From assembly GCA_964605575.1 (NCBI GenBank), contig CAZSDG010000001.1, positions 1-57,085 of the forward strand: 57,085 nucleotides of DNA, in the 5' to 3' direction. The notes beneath the pieces are model-generated. The model saw only the letters and a list, made by a program, of their open reading frames with translations, did not search any database and was not told the origin of the DNA. This DNA comes from JAAZHN01 sp964605575. GTDB lineage: Bacteria; Bacillota_I; Bacilli_A; RF39; UBA660. The translations under genes and the position numbers were made by a program. Of the stretch, positions 33,956 to 41,740 are shown in pieces (the stretch's first letter is position 1; each line of letters opens with the position of its first letter).

Positions 33956-34765
33956 ATGAAGAGAATCGACATAAGTTTAATTGAAAAAATAGGTTCAGCC
34001 GCGGTTGGATTTACCGAAAAGTATTGGATAGAATACTTACAAAGAAAATATTTAGTAAAAATCAGTGGAGAACTTTATGCTGATCAAGATTATATGGAAT
34101 ATTTAGCATCACTTATTTTTAAGAGAATGGGGATTCCCGTAGTAAATGTTTTATTAGCAAATGTCAATAATCAAGATTCATGTCTTATTGAATCTTATTT
34201 ACATCGTCATCTTGAAGAAGTACAAACAAATGAACATTGGATTCATGTTTGTATTTCGGATAATTGTGAAAAAGAAATATCTATTGCCCTATATAAAATG
34301 AATAATATTTTTAATTCGCTTGAAGGAATTAGTGTAGATAATCTTCAAGAATTAAAAAGAGATTATATTAGAATGTTATTTGGTGATGTTGTAATTAATA
34401 ATGAAGAGCGAATGATTAAAAACATTTCAATTATTTATGATCAAAGTAATAATAAATATTTTTTAGCACCAGCCTATGATCATGGTCTAGCTTTTCACGC
34501 TTTCCATGCTGGACCAGAAAATCCTGTTAACTATATTGGCAATGATTATTTTAGTACTATGGATGTATTAAATTATTTGCTTAAACATCATTATGAAGAA
34601 ATTGAGGATTTATTGATTAAATTAGAGTTGCTTAGTATTGAAATTGAGCGAATGTTGACTAACAATAGTTTTGAAATTGATGATGATAAGAAGATATTTA
34701 TAATAAAACATATAAAAACGATTCATAATATTTGCTTGCAAAAAGCAATCACAAAAAAACAGTGA
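33956..34765 (+). CDS. HipA-like kinase-fold protein with a degenerate catalytic loop
   Basis: The 269-residue protein shows the HipA C-terminal layout: RKYLVKISGE (ATP-side strand), DYMEYLASLIFKRMGIPVVNVLLA (the family's GIPV element), a VINNEERMIKNISII catalytic-loop equivalent and FLAPAYDHGLAF, the Mg-binding Asp motif. Active HipA kinases have Asp and His in the loop (N-x-D-R-H-x-x-N); here they are Glu and Met, so activity is uncertain. It follows mnmA by one base. The next gene is an XRE regulator, but that has its own promoter, so a HipBA pair is not established. Confidence 0.65.
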   Translation: MKRIDISLIEKIGSAAVGFTEKYWIEYLQRKYLVKISGELYADQDYMEYLASLIFKRMGIPVVNVLLANVNNQDSCLIESYLHRHLEEVQTNEHWIHVCISDNCEKEISIALYKMNNIFNSLEGISVDNLQELKRDYIRMLFGDVVINNEERMIKNISIIYDQSNNKYFLAPAYDHGLAFHAFHAGPENPVNYIGNDYFSTMDVLNYLLKHHYEEIEDLLIKLELLSIEIERMLTNNSFEIDDDKKIFIIKHIKTIHNICLQKAITKKQ

Positions 34766-34784
34766 TTTTACCTTTTATTTACAG

Positions 34785-34822
34785 TTGACAATCACTTGAT
34801 ACATTGATAAACTTAAGATGTA
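34785..34822 (+). promoter_or_regulatory. Promoter and possible operator for the XRE gene
   Basis: A consensus TTGACA (34785-34790) is followed after 17 bases by TAAACT (34808-34813). An inverted repeat, TACAT (34800-34804) and ATGTA (34818-34822), straddles the -10 and could be an autoregulatory operator for the helix-turn-helix protein. The operator is inference. Confidence 0.55.
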
Positions 34823-34844
34823 TAGTAGAGGAGGGACTTAGTCG

Positions 34845-35627
34845 ATGAATCGATTAAACGAATTATTACAAGAATTAGGTGTTTCAAAGGTTAGATTAGC
34901 CAAATATTTAGGAGTGTCAAGACAAATGGTATATAACTATTTAGATATGAAAAACTTAAATAAGTGGCCCAAAGAAAAGAAAATATTATTATTTAAATTA
35001 CTTGATATTGAGAATGGTGATGAAGCTACATTAAATAAAATCAAAGTTAATACAGAATATTTAATGAGCGTTGAACAAAAGTTAAACCAATCAATAAAAG
35101 AGACAAATACGGTAGACTACGCTGTTGATCTAAAAGGTTTAAATAAAGATGAACAACAACTTATTTCTGACATTATGTTTTTAATTAAAGATAAATTTAC
35201 TGATAATCAAGAAAAAAGTAAGAAGTCAGTATATTATACATATTTATATTTATTTCATATGTTACAGTCAATAGATAGTTTGCCTGAAACTAGGTATTTA
35301 ATGGCTTATTTTTCCAAAGTATCAGGTTATACTAATCCAAGAGATTTTAAATTTAATGAAGATAAACAACTATTATTTGAAGGAATAATCCATTCAGCAC
35401 TTAACCTATATTACAATGGTGGAGCATCCAGAAGTAAATTAATTGATAGTCATAATCGTTTTGTTAAAGAACTAGAAGCTAAAAAAGAAGAAAAACTAAG
35501 TAGAACTCAACAACTTGATATGATTAAAGTTAAAGCATTAAAGGAATTGGGTTTCTCAAAAGTAACCCCAGAAAATGCTGTAGAAGTATATGATAAAATG
35601 GCTGAGATAGAAAATAGAAAACAATAG
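34845..35627 (+). CDS. XRE-family transcriptional regulator, 260 aa
   Basis: The N-terminal ~55 residues form a helix-turn-helix of Cro/CI type (SKVRLAKYLGVSRQMVYNYL). The rest is a helical domain of unknown family (about residues 90-260), ending in a charged coiled stretch (FVKELEAKKEEKLSR, then KALKELGFSKV). The long C-terminal part suggests a ligand or protein-binding sensor. It has a strong promoter and an AGGAGGG ribosome binding site. Downstream is a disturbed region (35628-36070). It might have regulated the LiaF-like/DUF4097 genes. Confidence 0.8.
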   Translation: MNRLNELLQELGVSKVRLAKYLGVSRQMVYNYLDMKNLNKWPKEKKILLFKLLDIENGDEATLNKIKVNTEYLMSVEQKLNQSIKETNTVDYAVDLKGLNKDEQQLISDIMFLIKDKFTDNQEKSKKSVYYTYLYLFHMLQSIDSLPETRYLMAYFSKVSGYTNPRDFKFNEDKQLLFEGIIHSALNLYYNGGASRSKLIDSHNRFVKELEAKKEEKLSRTQQLDMIKVKALKELGFSKVTPENAVEVYDKMAEIENRKQ

Positions 35628-35966
35628 GTGAATTATGAAAACACGACAATACAAAAAGCAAACAGTAGATACCTCGATAGAGAAACTAGACAAATGGCTT
35701 ATAGAGAATGGTTACAAACCAACTCAACCAGCAAACAAAACAGGAACCTTCGTTCGCATATCGAACAAGCCCAAAGGAAAATAACAGGAGACACCAAATA
35801 TTTACCTACAAAAGAAACATATGGGGTGTCGAAATTCGCGACTAATACAGTGCAAAAGTCGATAGCCTTCTCTGATGTGGCGAGCGAAATACTAAATAAT
35901 CCAGAAATGTATCAATATTCTTTCCTGAAGATGTTACAGTTAAAGTATCTTCAACATCAGTACTAG
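35628..35966 (+). other. Ambiguous short coding stretch: two overlapping frames, foreign-looking composition
   Basis: Two frames are open. One starts at ATG 35635, five bases after GGTGA (overlapping the XRE stop region), and gives 49 residues to 35784 (with KLDKWLIENGYKP). The other starts at GTG 35628 and runs to 35966, 112 residues (with RETRQMAYREWL and FSDVASEILNNPEM). The first has the better ribosome binding site. The second is longer, but its last ~20 residues run out of frame through the LiaF-like remnant. The stretch is richer in G, C and CGA/TCG codons than its neighbours, suggesting inserted DNA. I recognise neither product. Confidence 0.4.
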
Positions 35967-36070
35967 GTGGGACAAACAACAAAATTTTACAAAGTGAATC
36001 TAAAAAAGCAAAAAAAATTACTGTGTATGTTAATGCAACTAATGTCTTTGGAGGTTTAGAAATGAGATGA
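35900..36070 (+). pseudogene. C-terminal remnant of a LiaF-like (cell-wall stress response) protein
   Basis: In a third frame, open from just after a TAA at 35897, the translation gives FPEDVTVKVSSTSVLGGTNN, then KKITVYVNATNVFGGLEMR and a stop. This is the end of a LiaF/toast-rack domain (VKVxSTSVxGG and xATxxFGGxEI are its usual final strands). No start codon or N-terminal part remains. Its TGA overlaps the ATG of the DUF4097 gene (ATGA), as intact operon partners do. The upstream ~270 bp appears to have replaced the rest of the gene. Whether this is a natural deletion/insertion or an assembly chimera cannot be told. Confidence 0.6.
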
Positions 36071-36879
36071 ATACAAGCCAAAAAATAATTAAGTATTTTG
36101 CTATAGTATTGGCTACTCTTGTAGTTGTTTATGGAGTATCAAGAATTATTATGGTTGTAGGATTCATTGCTGGACCAAAAAGTTTTGAAAAACTTGATTC
36201 TAGTTATAAAGAAATAAAAATTGTTCAAGATAATTTTAAAGAGCTAGATATTAGTTTAAAGACTACAAATTTAACAATAAAATATGGTGAAAAACTTAAA
36301 ATTCAAACAAATAATGAAAATTTAATAATAAATGATGATGATAATATCTTGAAAATAACAGAAGAGAAGGGGAGATGGTTCCACTTCTCTAAAAGAAAAA
36401 ATTTAGTAATATTTGTTCCCAATACAATAGAGTTAAATAACTTAACAATTAGACAAATGGTTGGTGAAATTAGTTTAGAAGAAATTGTTACAAAGAAATT
36501 TGAAGTTTATTTAGGAACTGGTAAAACAATTATTAATAAATTAATTGTTCAGGAATCTGCTTTGTTGACTGGTGGCGTTGGTTCAATTGAAATCAACTCT
36601 TCACACTTAAATAACCTTAATGCTGAATTAGGAGTAGGTACATTTTCTTTTAATGGTACACTCTCTGATAAATTAAATAATATTGATTGTGGTGTTGGTT
36701 CAGTATATATTAGTCTAATGGATGCTAAAGAAAACTACCTAATAAAATATGAAAAAGGTATTGGTTCAATCATTATTGATAATGAATCAATGCAAAGTCA
36801 AAAATCAACAATTGGATCTGGTGAAACAGTTATTGATATAGATGGTGGCATTGGTAAAATCGATATAAAATTTGATTAA
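36067..36879 (+). CDS. Membrane-anchored DUF4097-type beta-solenoid protein
   Basis: One N-terminal membrane segment (about residues 8-30) is followed by a long repetitive beta domain: successive strands such as LTIKYGEKLKIQTNN, LVIFVPNTIELNNLTI, GGVGSIEINSS and GIGKIDIKFD. This is the pattern of the DUF4097/toast-rack adhesin-like domain found with PspC, LiaF and XRE or PadR regulators in envelope-stress operons. The start overlaps the stop of the LiaF remnant. It probably monitors or buffers envelope stress; the mechanism is unknown. Confidence 0.75.
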   Translation: MNTSQKIIKYFAIVLATLVVVYGVSRIIMVVGFIAGPKSFEKLDSSYKEIKIVQDNFKELDISLKTTNLTIKYGEKLKIQTNNENLIINDDDNILKITEEKGRWFHFSKRKNLVIFVPNTIELNNLTIRQMVGEISLEEIVTKKFEVYLGTGKTIINKLIVQESALLTGGVGSIEINSSHLNNLNAELGVGTFSFNGTLSDKLNNIDCGVGSVYISLMDAKENYLIKYEKGIGSIIIDNESMQSQKSTIGSGETVIDIDGGIGKIDIKFD

Positions 36880-36953
36880 ATCCCTTAAATAAAGGGATTG
36901 GTACAACTTCCTATAATAAATATTATGTTAACCAATATATATTAAAGGTAATT

Positions 36954-36977
36954 AAAAGACCGCTACTCGGTCTTTTT
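36954..36977. terminator. Bidirectional terminator
   Basis: AAAAGACCG and CGGTCTTTT arms surround a five-base loop that contains the stop of the minus-strand gene. A second hairpin (ATCCCTT/AAGGGAT, about 36879-36899) directly follows the DUF4097 gene but lacks a T run. Confidence 0.8.
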
Positions 36978-37406
36978 ATATGTATAATCAGTGCTGCTAT
37001 CTTCTTTAATTACTATACTTCTTTTAACCAATTGGAATCTGTAATCGATACATTCTAATTGATATGTTATTATATTTTCTTTAAGTGAATCATCAACAAC
37101 AAATTTAGTATCAGCTATTTTTTTTATATGATGAATAGCTTGATCATCATCATAAACATATTTGGAATGTTCAATGGTAATGCTGGCATTTCGATTAGAA
37201 ACTAACCCTATACAATTTATCTTAATACTTGTAGGCGAACCAATGTATTTAGAAGTTCTTGACACAATAACCATCTCATCATCAATGAAATCAATTGTAT
37301 CTCTAATAAATTTATTTAAGTATTTAAAAATACTAGATAATTCATGTTGTTCAAAATATTCTTGAACTTTTTTATCAATTAAAAGATACTTTGAGTTGTT
37401 TTCCAT
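36963..37406 (-). CDS. Uncharacterised protein, 147 aa
   Basis: I do not recognise this protein. It is soluble, with no membrane segment or signal, and has a mixed helix/strand pattern (KVQEYFEQHELSSIFKYLN near the start, IITYQLECIDYRFQLVKRSI near the end). The ATG at 37406 lies behind GAGAGGAG; an upstream in-frame GTG at 37415 is rejected because it falls within the spacer. A TATAAT upstream (about 37430) suggests a single-gene unit. Confidence 0.65.
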   Translation of the reverse strand: MENNSKYLLIDKKVQEYFEQHELSSIFKYLNKFIRDTIDFIDDEMVIVSRTSKYIGSPTSIKINCIGLVSNRNASITIEHSKYVYDDDQAIHHIKKIADTKFVVDDSLKENIITYQLECIDYRFQLVKRSIVIKEDSSTDYTYKKTE

Positions 37407-37462
37407 AACCCCCACTCCTCTCTTTAACTAATTATTTATTATACATTATTTTGGCTAATATG

Positions 37463-38251
37463 CTAGTAATTATTAACTTTGTTAAATAATTCAATAATAA
37501 TATTAGGTAAAATGTTATATCTAATATGATGACGATATTTTTTTTCTTCCTCGCTTCTACCACTAAAAAGTGACTTATTAGTTACTATTTCATCAGAAAT
37601 AATGAAAATAGCACTACTCTCTAGATTTAATAAATTGCAACATTTAAAAAAACAGGCAGTTTCCATTTCGATTGTTTGGGCGCCTAATTTTTTTATAAAA
37701 TCAATATGTGGAAACTGAGCAAATATTGTATCGATACTAAAATTAATTGCAGTCTTATAATCAATATTAAGTTCTTTAATAATGTCTTTTAACTTATTTG
37801 TTAAATTCCCATTAGGGTCCTGTTTTTTTAAAAATTCATCTTCCAAATTATGATTTAAGTATCTACTTACCCCATCACCACTAATAGAATAATTAGGAAT
37901 TACTATGTCTCCTATTTTAATATTTTTGTCCAATGAACCAGCTGATCCAATAAATAAAACTCTTTTACAATTAGTTAAACCTAAAGGTAAAATATCTTCA
38001 ATCATTTGTGGCGCTCCAGCAGCTTTTAATTCAAGAAATGTGAACTCGAAATTATCACCATAAATATTATAAATTATTTTATTTTCCTGGTTTTGGACTA
38101 CTTTCACATTACAATCATTAAAAATAGTGTGACTCCACCAGGGAGCAATAATAACATTTTCCAAAATGTTTTCATAACTAACATTAGATATTATATCATT
38201 TTTGTTTGTTCCGTATTTTTCATGAGCATTTAATAAGTCTTGATAATTCAT
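37463..38251 (-). CDS. Nucleoside phosphorylase (PNP/UDP family)
   Basis: The protein has the PNP_UDP_1 fold: RVLFIGSAGSLDKNIKIGDIVIP (Gly-rich phosphate loop and strand), YSISGDGVSRY, and the ribose-binding TIEMETACFFKCC, followed by FIISDEIV. These fit the uridine/purine nucleoside phosphorylase superfamily, but the closest subfamily and base specificity are not clear. It would act in nucleoside salvage. It is two bases downstream of xerD on the same strand, so the two are probably cotranscribed. Confidence 0.82.
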   Translation of the reverse strand: MNYQDLLNAHEKYGTNKNDIISNVSYENILENVIIAPWWSHTIFNDCNVKVVQNQENKIIYNIYGDNFEFTFLELKAAGAPQMIEDILPLGLTNCKRVLFIGSAGSLDKNIKIGDIVIPNYSISGDGVSRYLNHNLEDEFLKKQDPNGNLTNKLKDIIKELNIDYKTAINFSIDTIFAQFPHIDFIKKLGAQTIEMETACFFKCCNLLNLESSAIFIISDEIVTNKSLFSGRSEEEKKYRHHIRYNILPNIIIELFNKVNNY

Positions 38252-38253
38252 AA

Positions 38254-39177
38254 CTATACCTCTTTTTCCATCTTACTTCTTGGATGAAACTCTTCATAAT
38301 CTTTTTTAATTTGTTCATTAGCAACATGAGTATATATTTCTGTTGTTGAAATATCATCATGGCCGAGTAATTCTTGGATAACTCTTAAATCAACTCCATT
38401 ATTAAGTAAATGTGTCGCGAATGAATGTCTTAATGTATGAGGAGAAATGTTTTTATTTATTCCTGATTTTAATTGAATATCATCTAAAATTTTAAATACT
38501 CCTTGCCTAGAGATCTTCTTACCTAAATAATTTAGAAAAATATAGTTATTTTGTTCTTTTTTAACAAAATAAGGACGGTATTCTTCTAAATATAATTTTA
38601 AATAATCCATAGCAATTTCTCCGATAGGCACTACTCTTTCTTTCTTTCCTTTTCCCATAATTCTTAAAAAATCATTTTCTAAATCCAAATTGACATATTC
38701 TAAGTTAACTAACTCAGATATTCTTAAACCAGTCGCATATAATAGTTCCATAATTGCTTTATTTCGGTAATCATTAGGAGTTTTTAATTCCATATCTAAT
38801 AGTTTACTTATTTCTTCTACTGTCCAAACATCAGGTAGAGTCTTATTTATTTTGGGTAAATCAATACCTTGCATAGGATTATTAGTGATTATTTTACTTT
38901 TATTTAAAAACTTAAAATAGGTTCTTAAACTAGATATATGTCTAGCAATACTTTTAGCTTTTAAATTATTTTCATGTAAGTATTTTAAATATTTTTCAAT
39001 ATCTTTTGGTGTAAGCTCATTATAGTCTTGATCTTTAAGAAAATTAGCAAGTGATTTTAAGTCTTCTTTATAAGAAGCTAATGTATCTTCAGTAAAATCT
39101 TTTTCTAAAGATAGATGGATAAAAAATTCATCTTGACTAAGACATTCATACTTTATTTCAGTTTCATTATCATCCAT
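38254..39177 (-). CDS. xerD: Tyrosine recombinase XerD-like
   Basis: An N-terminal SAM-like core-binding domain (HLSLEKDFTEDTLASYKEDL) is followed by the catalytic domain. All active residues are present: Arg152 (TGLRISEL), Lys176 (MGKGKKERVV), His247 and Arg250 (PHTLRHSFATH), His273 (LLGHDDI) and the nucleophile Tyr282 (TEIYTHV). At 307 residues it matches chromosomal XerC/XerD, which resolves chromosome dimers at dif. There is no phage or integron context. It is divergent from rarA. Confidence 0.88.
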   Translation of the reverse strand: MDDNETEIKYECLSQDEFFIHLSLEKDFTEDTLASYKEDLKSLANFLKDQDYNELTPKDIEKYLKYLHENNLKAKSIARHISSLRTYFKFLNKSKIITNNPMQGIDLPKINKTLPDVWTVEEISKLLDMELKTPNDYRNKAIMELLYATGLRISELVNLEYVNLDLENDFLRIMGKGKKERVVPIGEIAMDYLKLYLEEYRPYFVKKEQNNYIFLNYLGKKISRQGVFKILDDIQLKSGINKNISPHTLRHSFATHLLNNGVDLRVIQELLGHDDISTTEIYTHVANEQIKKDYEEFHPRSKMEKEV

Positions 39178-39201
39178 AATCTCACCAACTTAATTATATC
39201 A

Positions 39202-39210
39202 TGCTATAAT
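39202..39210 (+). promoter_or_regulatory. Extended -10 promoter for rarA
   Basis: TGCTATAAT (TGN plus TATAAT) ends 16 bases before the rarA ATG; AGAGGTGAT between them is the ribosome binding site. Confidence 0.6.
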
Positions 39211-39226
39211 ATATAGAGGTGATTTT

Positions 39227-40423
39227 ATGGAAAATTTAGCACACTTATTAAGACCGAAGAAGTTAAATGATGTAATTGGTCAAGAACACTTAATCGGGCC
39301 TAATAAAGTTATTAGCAATTTAATTAAATCAAAGAAAATGTTTTCCATGATTTTTTATGGTAAACCTGGTACAGGTAAAAATTCAATTGCTAATGCAATT
39401 GTTAATGAACTAAAACTACCATACCGAGAATTAAATGCAGTAATTAATAATAAAAAAGATTTTGACATCGTTGTTGAAGAAGCAAAAATGTATGGTGAAA
39501 TGATTGTTATTATGGATGAGATTCATCGCTTAAATAAAGATAAACAAGATTTAATGCTTCCATATATTGAAAGTGGTTTAATAAAATTAATTGGTTTAAC
39601 AACATCTAATCCTTATCACCGGATTAATCCAGCAATTAGATCAAGATGTCAAATATTTAAATTAAATGATTTAGAAGAGGCTGATTTAATTAAAGGTCTA
39701 AAAAGAGCTCTTAAATCATTAGATAATGTTAAAATATCTCCTAAAACAATTGAGTATATAGCCACACTTGCTAGTGGGGATTTAAGAAGTGCGATTACTA
39801 CTCTAGAAGTAGCTTATTACGCTAAAGAAACAGATGTAATAGATATTGATTTAATTAAGACAATTAATTCTAAACCAGTATTTTTTCATGACAAAAATGA
39901 AGATGGTCATTATGATATTTTAAGTGCTTTTCAAAAATCAATTAGAGGTAGTGATGTTGATGCTTCACTACACTATTTAGCCCGTTTAATTGAGGTTGAA
40001 GACTTAGATAGTATTTATCGAAGAATGAGCGTTATTGCCTATGAAGATATTGGTCTTGCTAATCCAAGTATGGGACCTAAAGTATATGCAGCAATACAAA
40101 TTTCTGAAATGTTAGGACTTCCTGAAGCGAGAATTATTCTTGCTAATGTTGTTATCGAACTTGCCCTATCTCCTAAGAGTAACTCTGCTAATATGGCCAT
40201 TGATCAAGCTTTAAATGATATTAGAATTGGCAATGTTGGTAATATCCCTGAACATATTAAAAATGGTAATCCTAATTATAAATATCCGCATGATTATCCA
40301 AATTATTATGTCAAACAACAATATTTACCAGATAAATTAGTTAATAGAACTTATTATCAACCTAAAAATAATAAATATGAAAATAATTTAAAACAAGTAA
40401 ATGAGGCAATAAAAAAAGAATAA
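39227..40423 (+). CDS. rarA: Replication-associated recombination protein RarA (MgsA) with an altered Walker A
   Basis: RarA is a clamp-loader-like AAA+ ATPase acting at stalled forks. Family features are clear: LAHLLRPKKLNDVIGQEHLIG at the start, Walker B VIMDEIHRLNKDKQD, sensor TTSNPYHRINPAIRSRCQIF, and the C-terminal tetramerisation region with SVIAYEDIGLANPSM and KYPHDYPNYYVKQQYLP. The P-loop reads GKPGTGKNS: residue 52 after the Lys is Asn, not the usual Thr/Ser that coordinates Mg. At 398 residues it is otherwise full length. It converges on the DUF2680-like gene through a shared terminator. tcdA lies just beyond, as in Bacillus (yrvM-yrvN). Confidence 0.93.
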   Translation: MENLAHLLRPKKLNDVIGQEHLIGPNKVISNLIKSKKMFSMIFYGKPGTGKNSIANAIVNELKLPYRELNAVINNKKDFDIVVEEAKMYGEMIVIMDEIHRLNKDKQDLMLPYIESGLIKLIGLTTSNPYHRINPAIRSRCQIFKLNDLEEADLIKGLKRALKSLDNVKISPKTIEYIATLASGDLRSAITTLEVAYYAKETDVIDIDLIKTINSKPVFFHDKNEDGHYDILSAFQKSIRGSDVDASLHYLARLIEVEDLDSIYRRMSVIAYEDIGLANPSMGPKVYAAIQISEMLGLPEARIILANVVIELALSPKSNSANMAIDQALNDIRIGNVGNIPEHIKNGNPNYKYPHDYPNYYVKQQYLPDKLVNRTYYQPKNNKYENNLKQVNEAIKKE

Positions 40424-40440
40424 TTATTAATTATTCTTTT
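40414..40440. terminator. Bidirectional terminator between rarA and the small secreted protein gene
   Basis: A palindrome with AAAAGAATAATTA and TAATTATTCTTTT arms covers the last codons of rarA and ends before the stop of the opposing gene, so it can serve both. Confidence 0.8.
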
Positions 40441-40753
40441 GGCATGAACCATCACAATTGCCATTGCCATTTCTTTTTCCTTGACCTTTACCAAGTTTTT
40501 TTCCGAATTGAAGATTATATTCTTTGCCAATGTTTCTTTTTTCGCCAGTGCAATTTGATAGCTTTTCTTTAATTTCTTCTGCTTGTTCATTTGTTAACTC
40601 ATTATTTTTTACCATTTCGTCAATAACTTTAACTTTTTCTTCGTAATTGATGTTAGGCATGGTTGCTACAGCCGGTTTTTCTTCAGCGTTAACCGATAAA
40701 ACAGCTAATAATGATAATAAACCTATAGCAGAAAATGTAATTATTTTCTTCAT
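40427..40753 (-). CDS. Small secreted protein (DUF2680-like) with a Cys/Gly/Asn-rich tail
   Basis: The 108-residue protein has a clear signal peptide (MKKIITFSAIGLLSLLAVLS, probable cleavage after VNA at residue 23). A helical segment with VIDEMVKNNELTNEQAEEIK follows, the layout of DUF2680/YckD-like proteins. It ends in a basic, glycine-rich tail with CDGSC, a possible metal site. The function is unknown. It has its own promoter (TATAAT about 40772-40777 on the minus strand) and GAAAGGAGAG ribosome binding site. Confidence 0.75.
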   Translation of the reverse strand: MKKIITFSAIGLLSLLAVLSVNAEEKPAVATMPNINYEEKVKVIDEMVKNNELTNEQAEEIKEKLSNCTGEKRNIGKEYNLQFGKKLGKGQGKRNGNGNCDGSCQKNN

Positions 40754-40818
40754 AGTACTCTCCTTTCAATTATACAATATATATTTAATGTGAAAAATAT
40801 ATGAAGGATCCAAGAATT

Positions 40819-41475
40819 TTATTTGATTACTTCATTAATTATATAACTAGCACATAATAACCCAGCAACTGCGGGTACAAAGCTATTTGAGCCTAAAATA
40901 GGAGTTTTTATTACTATTTCAGCACTTGATACCACTTTAACAGTTTTTCCTTTAAAATGCTTCCTTAGCTGTCTTGCTAAAGGATCGTAATTAGTATCAT
41001 TTAAATCCATTATTTTTAATTTAGCTGGATCCATCTTTTTAGCTGTTCCTAAACAAGAAATTATTTTTATCTGATTATTTAAACAATAATCAATTAATAG
41101 TATTTTAGTTTTAACCGTATCACAAGCATCTATTACATAATCATAATTACTATTAAATATTTCTTGAATATTTGTTTCATCAACAAAATAGTCTAAATCA
41201 TTAATTATTACTTCAGGATTGATACTTAGTGCCCTTTTTTTAGCTTCTTTTACTTTTAATTTACCTATATTACTTTGATTTGTAATAATTTGTCTATTTA
41301 GATTACTTATTTCAATTTTATCAGGATCAACGATTGTTATTTTCCCAACTCCAGATCTAACTAAGGCTTCAAGGGCATAGCCTCCTACTCCACCAATGCC
41401 AATTATTAAGACATTAGTATTTTTAATTTTATTTAAATTATTTATTCCAACTAAACTTTCTAAGCGTTCAAACAT
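40819..41475 (-). CDS. tcdA: tRNA threonylcarbamoyladenosine dehydratase TcdA-like
   Basis: TcdA cyclises t6A37 in ANN-decoding tRNAs using ATP. The E1/ThiF fold is seen as VLIIGIGGVGGYALEALVRSG (ATP loop), IVDPDKIEISNLNRQ with its Arg, and VIDACDTVKTK. A Cys in IISCLGTAKKMDP aligns with the family's conserved segment. At 218 residues it is typical for the short Firmicute form (YrvM). The ribosome binding site AAGGTGAAAG directly follows the 6S-like RNA, so the RNA and tcdA may share a transcript. Confidence 0.9.
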   Translation of the reverse strand: MFERLESLVGINNLNKIKNTNVLIIGIGGVGGYALEALVRSGVGKITIVDPDKIEISNLNRQIITNQSNIGKLKVKEAKKRALSINPEVIINDLDYFVDETNIQEIFNSNYDYVIDACDTVKTKILLIDYCLNNQIKIISCLGTAKKMDPAKLKIMDLNDTNYDPLARQLRKHFKGKTVKVVSSAEIVIKTPILGSNSFVPAVAGLLCASYIINEVIK

Positions 41476-41496
41476 ACTTTCACCTTATTTCCAAAA

Positions 41497-41657
41497 TAAA
41501 ACCCAAAAGACCAGAAGTAGTGATAAAAACCCGTTTACACAGGTGGGCATCACATGCTTACCATTAGGATCCTAAACAAACGTTAGTCTTCAACACCGGC
41601 AAATAATTAGATTCCCAATTTATTCACTTTGTGGGTTTTATATAAAATCCAGTCTAT
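41497..41657 (-). ncRNA. ssrS: Candidate 6S RNA
   Basis: This noncoding stretch folds as one long interrupted stem on the minus strand. The ends pair as AAAACCCA with TGGGTTTT (41632-41639 with 41498-41505). GTTTA pairs with TAAAC further in. The tip is the hairpin GGT-AA-GCAT-GTG-ATGC-CC-ACC (41542-41562), leaving large unpaired central regions. That rod with a central bubble and ~160-nt size is the 6S layout. The location next to tcdA (yrvM) and rarA (yrvN) matches the Bacillus bsrA neighbourhood as I recall it. A minus-strand TATAAT (41664-41674) supports transcription. The identity is not proven. Confidence 0.55.
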
Positions 41658-41707
41658 CAGGTAATTATATTATAACAAATAATCTTCAAAAAATAAATAT
41701 GAAGTGT

Positions 41708-41733
41708 AAAAAAAAGACACATCTTAATGTGTC
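41708..41733 (-). terminator. Terminator after the 131-aa gene
   Basis: On the minus strand, GACACAT and ATGTGTC arms are followed by eight T. This separates the 131-aa gene from the 6S-like RNA promoter. Confidence 0.85.
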
Positions 41734-41740
41734 TACTAAA

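Noticed and set aside
33956..35627. Classic HipBA toxin-antitoxin pair
   Set aside because: The XRE protein is far larger than HipB, lies downstream with its own promoter, and the HipA-like loop is degenerate.
38254..39177. Phage or integron integrase
   Set aside because: Length, motifs and context match chromosomal XerD; there are no attachment repeats, phage genes or cassette arrays nearby.
41475..41740. T-box, tmRNA or SRP RNA in the noncoding region before tcdA
   Set aside because: No GGTGGNACCGCG box, no tag-peptide frame or tRNA-like end, and no SRP tetraloop. The rod shape and neighbours fit 6S RNA better.
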